Shown here one piece after another: positions 36,379-48,200 of a stretch of DNA of 64,000 nucleotides. A program made the translations under genes and the position numbers. The notes beneath the pieces were generated by a model. The model was not told the origin of the DNA and ran no database searches. It was given only the letters and a program-made list of their open reading frames with translations. Origin of the DNA: Chrysoperla carnea (Eukaryota > Arthropoda > Insecta > Neuroptera > Chrysopidae); contig NC_058339.1 in the NCBI RefSeq assembly GCF_905475395.1, positions 38,511,172-38,575,171 on the forward strand, read 5' to 3'. Every line of letters starts with the position of its first letter. The first letter of the stretch is position 1.

Positions 36379-38600
36379 ATGGTAAGTTTTTATTAATTAA
36401 AACTTAGTTATGACGAAAGTGTGATTGAATTCTAACCTAAAATTCTAATTCTTAGAAACCGCTTATGTTACACGGGCACGAACGTGCCATAACACAAATT
36501 AAATATAACCGAGAAGGTGATTTACTTTTCTCATCATCCAAAGATCACAAACCCAACGTATGGTACTCCTTGAATGGTGAACGTTTGGGAACATTTAATG
36601 GTCATAATGGTGCCGTATGGTGTATCGATGTTAATTGGGAAACAACTCGATTTATGTCCGGTGGTGGTGATAACCGATGTCGTGTGTGGGATTGTCAAAC
36701 AGGAGTTGAAATTGGATGTATCGTAACAAAATCGTCAGTGCGTACATGTAATTTTAGTTATTCAGCAAATATGGCCGCATATTCTACGGATAAAGCCATG
36801 AAATATGATTGTGAATTGGATGTAATTGATACACGGAATGTGGATGAATCTACATTGAAACAGCCACCTATATTACGGATTCCTGTGGAAAAATCAAAAA
36901 TTACATCGATGTTGTGGGGAACTTTAGATGAAGTTATAATTACTGGCCATGATAATGGTGACATTATTCAATGGGATTTACGAGTAAGTATTATTTATTG
37001 TGTAATGTTTAACTCACTGCTCACAATTAGATTAAAATCGTGAATTATCATTGAAAATGATTGACAGGCAGGTAAGTATTGAGAAAATCAGAAAAATCTA
37101 TGAAATATCAAAAAACTTGAACAATATTTAACAATACAATGGATTTTAAGGTTTTTGGGCTTTAGTTATTTTAGACAATGATTTTTATCTAGATCATAAA
37201 ATATTTTTGGAATATATAGAACAAAAAAAACACATAAAACTAAAATATAGAACATTCGACGACTGGATTAATAGTTTTATTGACTTCACCGAAAATGTTT
37301 CCAAAATGTAAGGCTTCATGTAGACTTTCGGATGATATCATAGAAAATACACGATCAAATTGATTAATAAACTCGAATTACGATGCAAAAAATTTTCAGC
37401 CATACTTTCAAAGTGAAAAAGATAATTACAAAATATCGAGAAAATTATGTTGCCTCTAGTTTCGATAAAACTATATCGAAAGGGAATGTTGACACAAAAC
37501 ATGCAAAAATTGAATCCGGTTTATGATTGGATGCTTAGTTTCTGAGAAATCGTCCAAAATTTCTTTTGCAAAGCTATTCCTGAATCGATTTCTGACAATT
37601 TCTCCTAAGTACAATAGGGTATTCCACTATTTTTGATAAAGTACTTCAAAATGTTGATTTTGCTAATAAAAAGCCACCAAAAATTTATTTCGGAAAAATA
37701 CACACGCTTTCCTGCCAAAAACTTAAATTAAATTTCAAACCTGTTTTAAACTGTCAAAAATGCGGGCATCCAATTGGATGACGTAATATGGGTATCACTA
37801 TACGAAATAACACAAATAAGTTTGACAGATATATTCATAGACATCTGATTATAATAAATATAAATAATTATTATCTATGTATATATTATATCCAGCTGTC
37901 TACACTGAACTAACTGATGGTCTATGACTCATACCGATATGACATCACAGCAGGGCTTACCCGCGTTTTAGGCCACGTGATATACAGTTGAAAAATGACG
38001 ATTTTTAATTTTAATATTTTAAAAGAAAAATGTTCTTTTATGACTCGAAATCAGAATATTTAAGTATATTTTTACATAAATTTTAACTTTTTTAAAATTT
38101 CATGATTTATTTTTGACTAACGATAATACCCTATTGTATTGTTTCAGATGGGCAAAGAAGTAAATTCAGCTTTTAAGGCTCATCAAGGTAACATCAATGA
38201 CATGCAATTATCCAAAGATGGTATTTTCTTCATAACCGCATCCAAGGATACAACAGCCAAATTATTCGATACTGATTCATTACAATGTTTAAAAACCTAC
38301 AAAACTGAACGACCTGTAAATTCAGCTGCATTAAGTCCAATTCTAGATCATGTCGTACTCGGTGGTGGTCAAGATGCTATGGAAGTAACAACTACCTCAT
38401 CACGTCTTGGTAAATTCGATTCAAGATTTTTCCATTTAGTATTTGAAGAAGAATTTGGTCGTGTTAAAGGACATTTCGGACCTATTAACAGTTGTGCATT
38501 CCATCCAGATGGTAAAAGTTATAGTACGGGAGGTGAAGACGGTTATGTCCGAGTACATACATTTGATCAATCATATTTTGATTTTGGATTCGATTATTGA
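36379..38600 (+). CDS. eIF3i: Eukaryotic translation initiation factor 3 subunit I
   Basis: Three coding exons: 36379-36381 (only the ATG), 36456-36983 and 38148-38600 (stop TGA 38598-38600), giving 327 residues. The protein reads [20 protein letters not shown] and follows fly and human eIF3i throughout: [110 protein letters not shown] and [17 protein letters not shown]. It is a seven-bladed WD40 propeller and a core subunit of eIF3, which organises the 43S preinitiation complex in the cytoplasm; it is also known as TRIP-1. The start is fixed by phase: ATG abuts GTAAGT and exon 2 begins AAACCGCTT. Intron 2 contains a MITE whose end lies 11 bp before the exon 3 boundary. Confidence 0.96.
37612..38136. 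mobile_element. MITE family 'CAATAGGGTATT', copy 1, at a splice acceptor
   Basis: It starts CAATAGGGTATT and ends AATACCCTATTG, with TA on both sides (37610-37611 and 38137-38138), giving a 525-bp element. A second direct copy lies at 38846-39331 with the same interior (AAGTACTTCAAAATGTTGAT, TGACGTAATATGGGTATCAC, GACATCACAGCAGGGCTTAC). It occupies the 3' half of eIF3i intron 2, and only TATTGTTTCAG separates it from exon 3. Confidence 0.88.
38116..38121 (+). promoter_or_regulatory. Likely branch point of eIF3i intron 2, inside a MITE
   Basis: GACTAACG, close to the branch-point consensus CTAAY, has its adenine at 38120, 27 nt before the acceptor G at 38147. This is a normal branch distance. 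The motif belongs to the MITE, since the second copy has the same TTGACTAACGATAATACCC. No better candidate lies between the MITE and the acceptor. Confidence 0.55.
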
Positions 38601-38706
38601 ATTTTTTTTATTTTTTATTTAAAAGTTTTCTTTTTTTTAAATGTTTGTATTTATACATAAGAGGTATGCGGATCGACCAATTGTATGTAATTTGGAAATT
38701 TTCTTG

Positions 38707-38712
38707 AATAAA
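38707..38712 (+). terminator. Polyadenylation signal of eIF3i
   Basis: AATAAA lies about 107 nt after the eIF3i stop, in a T-rich 3' UTR, and a second AATAAA-like run follows at about 38720. This is the first canonical signal after the stop. Confidence 0.6.
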
Positions 38713-38845
38713 AATACAAATAAATTAATGAATTTTAATTATCTTAAAATTAATAAATAGATCAGTAAAGCACAAAAAACAGCTTAGAACTTTTTTAATA
38801 TCTGGTCGCCTTTTATATCAGTGCTTAATTAATGATTGATAGTCT

Positions 38846-39331
38846 TAATAGGGTATTCCACTATTTTTGAAAAAGTACTTCAAAATGTTGATTTTGCTAA
38901 TAAAAAGGCACCAAAAATTTATTTCGGAAAAATACACACGCTTTCCTGCCAAAAACTTAAATTAAGTTTTAAACCTTTTTTAAACTGTCAAAAACGCGGG
39001 CATCCAATTTGGTGACGTAATATGGGTATCACTATACGAAATAACACAAATAATTTTGACAGATATATTAATAGACATCTGATTATAATATAAATATAAA
39101 TACTTATCTTCGTATATATTATATCCAGCTGTCTACACTGAATTAATTGATGGTCTATGACTCATAACGCTGACATCACAGCAGGGCTTACCCGCGTTTT
39201 AGGTCACGTGATATACAGTTTAAAAATTGCGATTTTTAATTTTAATATTTTAAAGAAAAATATGGTTTATGACTCGAAATAAATTTTAACTTTTTCATGG
39301 TTTATTTTTGACTAACGATAATACCCTATTG
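38846..39331. mobile_element. MITE family 'CAATAGGGTATT', copy 2
   Basis: Direct repeat of 37612-38136, about 10% diverged by eye and about 40 bp shorter (losses near 39260-39300). It starts TAATAGGGTATTCCAC and ends AATACCCTATTG. It lies about 130 bp past the eIF3i polyadenylation signal. Confidence 0.85.
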
Positions 39332-41409
39332 TGTAACGAATGTTGAATTGACAATACATGCAAGGTTTGTTCTAGTTATTTTGCGCTCTGTGCAAAAATA
39401 ATGTTCGTGACACTTTCCTTCATGAGCTTGTTATTCCAAAGATGGATTGTTATATGTATGATATTGTTGGAATTGTATAATATTCACACATGTTAGCTTA
39501 CTGGGGTTTTTGAACATTTATACTAAAGTTCCTAAGAGTATGTATGTATGTATGCAATGGATGTTTGTAAGCTCCGAGTGAAAAATAACCGGTGACTATT
39601 AAACTACATGTTTGTGACACTCGGTTTATCATATTTTAGGGTTTCCCTTAAAATGTCGCATTGTAAGAATGTAGGATAAAAGCGTATTCTCCCAAAAATA
39701 TTATGGTTCTTATATAAAAACTAAAGGAAATAATTACTTATCAACTTAGTTCTTATATCAACGTTTGTGGGGAATTCCCGTCAAACATAAACGGAAGGAA
39801 AGGATTGCCATGGTAAAATTTATACATATTGTAAATAGTTGATTCCTTCCTTCCTGTTTAGGTATTTTTTCTTCGACTTGGCTGTCTTATAATTTTCTCA
39901 GGAGATATCATTAAATAAATTATAAGACATAACACTACTTTAAAATATGTCAGTCAGTCTAAGGATTTAAAGTAGCATTTTTTTAAAGAAAAAACTTTTT
40001 TGTAGGGTTGCTAAGCATTGTAATTTTAATAAGATTTTTCTGCCCAAGAGAAAAAACTGAGGACTACGTGAAATTATCCGATGCACTCAATTTTGCTGCC
40101 CTGGGCTTTTGTCCAACTTCCCCCGAATTTTAATAATATTACTGTGTAGTCATTACGGGGCATCCTACATTACAAAGTTGTGTTACTCCATCAGGATCAT
40201 AGTGTTTCTACTGCCATCGTATTTTATTAGTTGCGATAATGCAATTGGTTTGGTTGCATTTCAAGTTAATATTTGTTAATCCTGCTATTAGGATTCTCTC
40301 TAGCCAGCAACAGGTTTTTTCGTTACAAATATGGAATATAATATATAAAATTTAATAATAACGCGATTGTAAAAACTAATCGTGAAAAACACCTGTTAAC
40401 CTGAAATTAATTATAATTGATTGATTTATCTTTAAATTTTATATCATTTATAAGTAAATGGATTTTTTAATTTTAAATTTTTGGGTGAATGTTATGATTT
40501 AAAAACACGTGGTAATTTTATGGCAGAAATATAATCGATATATCATATCACATAATTTTTTTTTTTTTTTGAAAATTTACTACAAGATCAATGTTAATTT
40601 TTCCGAAGAAAAACGTATGATTGGTAATACCATGTGAAAAACACATGCGCATTATTCAAAATAGTGTACAATGGATATATTTTAATGGATATATTGCATA
40701 TATTACAGGAGCGTAAAATTTTTGTTTCTTGCTATACAAAGAAAATTTTCTGAACTTATTAATAAAAGTCATTCCCTGAAACTTAATTTAAAAATACTTT
40801 TGACTTAAAAATTAATGTGGTGGTAATTCTGTCATTTGGATTCCAAAATATTGTGAAAAATCAACCACAATAAGAATTTCTTTTCAATCGCTGCTGAAGT
40901 TTGAAACAATTAAATATAGCCAAAAAATCGATATGAGGAATCGATATTTATTAGAATATGTATCCACAATTGAAAATCTTTCTTTTTTCAAGTCAATTAA
41001 ACTTTAAATTACAGTTTAAGGAATAAAAGAGCGAGCAATTTTATTACTTTCCGATGTAAGTATAAAAAGTTGCAGCTTAAAACAGGAACGGTTTTTTGAC
41101 TGTAAGTGGGAATCAACCAAAATGTGAGTATTAAAATGTTTCGCGACAATGGTTTTTCGTTTTTAAAAAAAATATTTTTACCATTTTACCTTAGTTGACC
41201 ACTCTCTTTAGCCCCACTAACGATGAAACAAAAATTTTTTATCAAACCGTTTCTAATATTACAAGCTTGGAATCTTGCAACTCAATTTTGAAGCAGTTCT
41301 CGTCAACCGATTGAGCGGAAATTTTACATGCACGCTTAGTTTGGATGCCAATGCATAGTAAAATTTTCCCATCGCTTCCACCATGTTTGATATACTGACG
41401 ATTTTTAGT

Positions 41410-41740
41410 CTTAAATTAAAAATTTTAATAAAAAATACTTTTTAGAGCATAAGCTTTTATTGTACTTAAAAGTAAAAAATAATTTTTTCTATGAGTCACT
41501 CATACATGACTATTCGTAAAAGCTTGAGGCACTCAATATAAATTTAAGTTGCAAGATTCTCCCTGAACAAAAGTAATTACATACATACATTAAGGTGCTC
41601 TGAACCATTGTGATATTTTATAAAGCGACTCAAGCTTTTACGAAAAGTCATGTATGAGTGACTCATATATGACATAGAAAAATAAACAATAAACTGTGCT
41701 TTAAAAAGTATTTTTTAATAAAAATTTTTTGAATACAGCC
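41410..41740. repeat. Foldback repeat with arms of about 120 bp
   Basis: TATGAGTCACTCATACATGA and CGTAAAAGCTTGAG on the left (41490-41527) face CTCAAGCTTTTACG and TCATGTATGAGTGACTCATA on the right (41629-41665). Outside them, AAAAAATACTTTTTAGAGCA faces the reverse complement of TGCTTTAAAAAGTATTTTTT. It is probably the remnant of a foldback or MITE. Confidence 0.65.
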
Positions 41741-42246
41741 ATGATGAGAAGGATTTATATTTAGTAATGCACCCCAAAAAAATAGTGTTTAGATACGCCA
41801 CTGTTGGGTAATACCATTAAACACGTACCTACAAACTAAATATATTACACAAATACACCCCACTCATATGTGTATGTATGTAAGTTACACGATATCTGAC
41901 GACGTCTAACAACGATTATTGGCAAAGCGACGTCGATGTTGAAAACCAACATTGAAGTGTGTTGTTAGGTCTCTGTCGTCGTCGTCGTCGAATCTTTTCT
42001 TTTTTTTTCATTTAAATATTATTTTAAAAGAATAAAACAAAATACTATCAAAAATGTTCAAAACAAATCTTAAACTAATGACAAACAATTCTAATATTAT
42101 TAGTAGTGTTTTTCCAATGAGAATATTTAAAATAATGTGGACATAAAAAATTTATATTGCAATAATGTATGAAAATTTTAATGACAATATAAATATGAAT
42201 TTAATTAGAATGTTGTTAATTACATAATTGATTTATTTAATTGATT

Positions 42247-45200
42247 ATGAATTCACCAAAATTAATTAGTGATAATAATAATTCATCAATAAATAGAATG
42301 CAGGTACAAGGAAAACAACGACAAAAACAACAGACAACATCTCAAGGATCTCAAACAACACAAACAACAGCTCAAAATCAACAAAATCAGTCTCAACAAC
42401 AGTCTCAGCAGCAGCAGCAGCAACAACAACAACAACAACAACAAGATAGACAACAGCAACATAGGCAATCACAACAGATTGATCAGAGTGATGAAGAGAT
42501 TGAGTCATCACCAGTACGTATTGGAAAATTTGTTTACTTTATATCTTAATAAGTATAAACTAGTTGACCCTTACGGATAATTCGCATTATCTGCAACCTC
42601 AGTCAACCTCAGTCGGGGGTCACTTCGGTAACTCTATTTGCATTGTTTTCTCTCCTATATTTTATGTTGGCAGACAATTTTATATGCAGAAATTTATTAA
42701 AAACTATAAATATACAGACAAAACTCGTTAGCAGTAAAGCTCCAACCCTTATAAAGCCATATTTCAAGCTCTTATTTAATAATTCTTTCTGTTATTTGCG
42801 ATACTAGTGTGGTAATGAATTAATTACTATCCTAGTGCGGCAATGAACTATTTTTCTCATGCATACTGAGTGAGAAAAGTACTTCTTATCTCACGGGCCT
42901 AGATAAAAAGTAAAAACATTCATTGATGCAACTATATTATAGATGAATTATTACAGACGATGTGGAACACTGAGATAAAAGAGAAAAAAATATAGAATTA
43001 ATACAGAGAGAAAATAAGTAATATAAATATCATTTGCAATTGTTTATCCTTCTTTTGCTTTAAAGTGAACCGGTGGATATAATTAATATTCAACGCCCGA
43101 TAAAATATAAAAATGATATAGTTTCGTCTATATCTTAAAAACTATTTTTAGGAATGATCTAAAAAATAATAGATATTTAATAAAACAAAGAATTATGAAA
43201 ATTTTAGTAATAAATATCTTTTTTTTATGTCGGTTTGTTAAAAAGAACCAGAAAAAAAAAATTACTTAAAAATATTCAGTTGTGTGTAAATTGAGTATAT
43301 GTATACTCTTTACGTCTAAGTATTATGTACAGTAACATAACTGTTGTCACAAACAGTGCATGTTTTTATTCGAACTTAACTATAATTAATGGTCAAAATA
43401 CTCTAACAGTAAATACAGTGCATCGTTCCTACCACACGCATAAATATCATTAATAATTTTGTCTACTTATGATGATGTAAATTGATCCTTTTTTGTCGAT
43501 TAAATATCAATTGTTTTAAAACAAACAATTAAATTTATAAAACAATAGAAGTTACATGCATTTAATATTTATTTATGCAAAACCAAATATAGTAGTTTTT
43601 TTTTAATGTGTCTATGTATAATTTGTAATAATGTTTACGTTTCTTTTAATTACAAATATTGTAAGCGCGTGTCTTATAAGTTATTGAAACTTAATCAGAA
43701 ATCTAATTAGTTTATAATCTTTTTGGCCTTCACTTGTTAACTTCTTGAACACTCTGTATATAAATATTAATACATGTTGTTTCCAGAGAAATATAAAAAA
43801 CATACAAGTTTTTCCTAAAAATTTGAGCAACTTTGAACATTTTTAGACTATATTTAACATATTTATGTAAAAAAATTGTCTATATTTAAAAATTGTTTAG
43901 TTGAAAACATTCTCTGTATTTATAAAATTTATAGGCCTTTTTCAGAGTTTTACTGGCATTTGGGGATAAAATAATACTTGAACTACATATTTATATTTTT
44001 TTTTTTTCATAATTTTTTGTGTGTTCGATATTTAAGATATAAACATCAAAATTCTTAAAATGCTTTAAAAAACTTTACTGTTCGTTTCAGAATTTAAGTG
44101 TCTAAAGTGGAATAATAGTAGACATTTAATTTATATCTTTATTAATAAAAAAAGTGAAACTTACAAAATTAAAAAAACCCCCGACAAATGCAATTTATAT
44201 TTGGAAACCGATTTTTGGAAACTTAGCTATAAAGTGTTCTCAATCAAATCGGTTCGACCGTTTAAGGGCTACGATGTTACTGAGAAACACACGGACGAAC
44301 AGATAAACACTTTAAACTTATAACACTACTTCTTTAATCAATATCAAAGTCATGGTCATGGACATTAGATGAGATGAAAATAATACTTATAATGAAATAG
44401 AGACTTTTTCCTAACAACATTTAAAAAATGTATATTTTTACGTTCGTTTAAAACATATAGATTTAAAAAAAATAATTTTCTATAGCTTCTATATATAGGT
44501 CTATAGCTTTTTGTACCATGTATATGAAATATATCAAGGTATACTAAGTTTAGTCCCAAGTTTGTAACACTTAAAAATATTGATGCTACTAAGAAAATTT
44601 TGGTATAGGTGTTCATAAAATCACCTAATTAGTCCATTTCCGGCTGTACGTCCGTCCGTCTGTGAACCCGATAACTCAAAAACGAAAGAAAATATCAAGC
44701 AGAAATTTTTACTGCGTATTCAGGACGTAAAAAGTGACATCGAGTTCGTAAATGAGCAACATAGTTCCATTGGGTCTTAGGTCCGTAGGACCCATCTTGT
44801 AAACCGTTATAGATAGAACAAAAGTTTAAATGTAAAAAATATTCCTTATAAAAAAATAACCAACTTTTGTTTGAAACATTTTTTCGTAAACATCACTGTT
44901 TACCCGCGATGGCGCAAATTGTATAGTATGTATTATATGGGAATATGCGTGACGTAATAGAGTAATCAACAGTGTCCTGACATGGTATTTCAACAATTAG
45001 CTCAATCAATTGTTTGTTTTCACTTGTTTGGTCAAATTTTTTCGAAATGTGCTCTGGTATTAGCCTCTACAAGGAGGTCTTCGAATTGCTAAACTATCTA
45101 TAAGTGATAAATAACCTATTACTAATTCCTACGGAAATAAAATCTTGTCAATCTCTATAACAAACTGCCAAAACCTCAACCCTAATTCAATGAGGATATA

Positions 45201-48200
45201 TGTAAAAGGTTTTTTTTTCATGTATTTCTGAGTAAGAATAAAAACGTTGGATATATTTTAATGAGATTTATTTAAAGAAAAATAAATGTGATTTATTCGG
45301 AAATTGAATAAATGATTATTTTATGCATGCTCCCACCTATTGAAGGAAATGGGATTAATAAGATATACAAACATGAAAAGAAAAAAAGAAAATGGATTAA
45401 GTACGTAGCAGTCGTTATTGAATATGAATAGGTACCTATAAATCATTCCAATCCAAGTCCTTAGTTCGTTTTATTAGTATCATTATTATTATTATGTATT
45501 ATCGTATCTTTCACCTTACGGCTTACAACATTTATTTATAATAAATACTACACATTTGTTATTTTATTCATATAAACCTTGAATACCTAAATACATACTA
45601 AGCAAACCGTAAGATGTATGATTCTTAGAAATCAGATCATATACTTGCCTGATTAAGTAAATTATTATAGACTCGAAACGCATTAGAAGACTAGAGTAAG
45701 AGAAGGTGGTCTATAACGTTCCCCCTAAGAAAAAACTGAAATTTATAACCAAACTATTCGACATATGTACAACGTCTAAATATTTTCGAGTTCTTTTTTC
45801 AAATGTTACAATAGTGGCATATCAATTTCTTTTGATCTGTTCAAATTTTTAGAACTATTAAATATTTCTCAAAAAGGATCGTTTTAACCGACCTTGTAAA
45901 ATGTAAAATATTAACTGTTCTTTTACATTGCATCAACGATTATTATGAAAACAATAATCACTGATAAATTCATCTAAATCAACACATTCAAGAACCGTTA
46001 TATGATGGGGGATCATTTTATCTATTATAATTTTACACACAAAATAGGGATCATTTTAGCCTATATAAAGGGGATAGTTTTACTCCCAACGACATATTTG
46101 AATATCCTCATAAAAACAGACCTTAAAATTTATTATACGCCTATCAAAATGTGTTATAATATTACTAAAGTCAAGAGTAAAACAACCAGCCGGTAAAAAC
46201 TAATGCAAAAAAAGAAATTTTAAGTTGAAATTTGTCTGACCATAAGTCATAAGCAGTAAAATTAGTATTTTTGTTACGAAACACAAATTAACTTATATAT
46301 CACCATAAGTTTTTCGATATATATACCGATAAATATACTAGAAGGGTTTAATGGTTTACTTAAAAAAACGAGGGATCGTTTTACCGTGAGAGATCATTAT
46401 AGACCACTTTCTCCTAATATAAAAGGAGGTCCAAATTATAATAGCAGGAATTCACCAGGTGGTAGATATTGTTCAAATGATGATAAATTCTCAACACACT
46501 TATAACCGGAAAAAAACACTTATAGCTTTGGAAAAAAGGATACTTTTCGGAATACTGGCAAAACACTTGCTTAGAAAAATTGAAAATTTGACTGTATGGG
46601 CTAAGGATCCTTCGTCATTTAAGGTTTATAGTGATAAATTATGAAAACTTGCGGTAAAGATACAGGTGTGCCATCACCACGTTTTGAGAAAAATATCTTT
46701 ATCGCCACCGAGTTTATTACAAATACAATAATGCAATGCCTCCAGAATTTTCTAAGCAACCGTTTTAGGTTAATTAAAATTTCAACACTTGATGTTTAGA
46801 AAAGGGCGTTCTTGGTTACACTTGAGTGTATTGAGCAATTATCATTAGTTTAACGTGATCTAAAATTTTTCTAGAATGATTTAGAATGATTAAAAATAAT
46901 TTAAAATATTGCTAAAGGTTAGAGTGTTCTACAAAATTCTGGAAAGGCCTAGAATATTCTAGAATATTAAAAAATCTTACAGATTTTTCTTCATGTTCAT
47001 AATCGTTTGAAAATATTTAAAATGTTAGAGAATGATCAAAAATGTTTTAGACTTTTCTAGACTTATACTGTGATATTTATCAAACGTGCCAATTGTTAAA
47101 TATGCCTACTGTTGATGTTTTACATAACAGGGAAGTACAAGAGCACATTATTGCACCCCTTCTATCGCCTATCTCAAATTCCTCCGGTTTAAAAAGGTAA
47201 AAATTTTTATTTCGAATTTCAGAATAAATTCAATAATATCTTATCGGAAAATTAATAAAATATACTTACTTACAAATATATAATATTTACTTATCCAATA
47301 TAATATTCTATTCAGTGGTGTTACAAGTGTTACTGATACCTATTAAGATAGGGAATCAATATACCTACATACACCTACGAGTAGATACGATACACATCTC
47401 TTGATTATAGGTATCATGAACATTTTCAAGAAAATGAAGAAAATTGATGTTAATAATGAAATCTAATTTGCTTTTAATTGAAAACGGATGTAGAAAACAC
47501 CCAGCTTTGTTTTTACATGTCTGCTTTTATATGAAATACAGAGATTGCTTTTAAGTTTAGAAGGATCTTCTTTGTTAAAAATTTTTTTCAAAAGCTTATA
47601 TTCCAAATTATATATTTTAAGAAATTTTATCTTGATTTTTGCATATCTAATTCGTATATTTATGAAAAAAACAAGTGAAATCAAACAATTGACTGAGTTA
47701 ATTGATGAAATACTCTATATTGTAAATGTTGAATGTCAATGAGATAAATAATATTGATGGATTGAAAACAATATTTTCGCATTTTCTTTTCAAATTTGTT
47801 GAGTAATTATTTTTAAACTATACATGTATTATGTTTCTTTGTGGCATAATTAATGTCAATTCTGTAACATAATTAAAATTAACAATAGTTTTGCTGAATT
47901 AAATATTTAATAATTTGTATGAAATATGACCCGCACTGCATTTTAATTTATTAAAGTAAATTAATAGTTAAGTGTGCTTTATTTGTATAAGAGATTCTGT
48001 AGGTCAAAATATTGATAATTTTTTTTATTACAATCAATGAACAAAATATGGGTACAATTATATTAAACTGTACAATAAAAGATGTTACAACAATCGGCTA
48101 ATAAATGAAAATGAAAGAAACCGCTCGCTTTTTTCTAAAACCTCATGGAATGAGGTCTCTTAAGTGTCAAATATCATTTGTAAGGCATGAGTTAGTGCTA

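Larger units (their letters stand above)
38713..42246. other. Intergenic between eIF3i and the Tamalin-like gene
   Basis: Holds MITE copy 2 (38846-39331), a foldback repeat (41410-41740), a TGTA run near 39538, and a GTCGTC run near 41973-41991 in the probable Tamalin leader. No exon is recognisable. The last few hundred bases before 42247 are likely promoter and 5' UTR. Confidence 0.45.

Noticed and set aside
42266-42511. Minus-strand frames opposite the glutamine-rich exon
   Set aside because: They are reverse readings of a CAG/CAA repeat (poly-Leu/Val) and have no independent support.
46002-46196. 64-codon frame in Tamalin intron 1
   Set aside because: It sits inside the candidate MITE at 45699-46416, made of repeated GGGATCATTTTA phrases.
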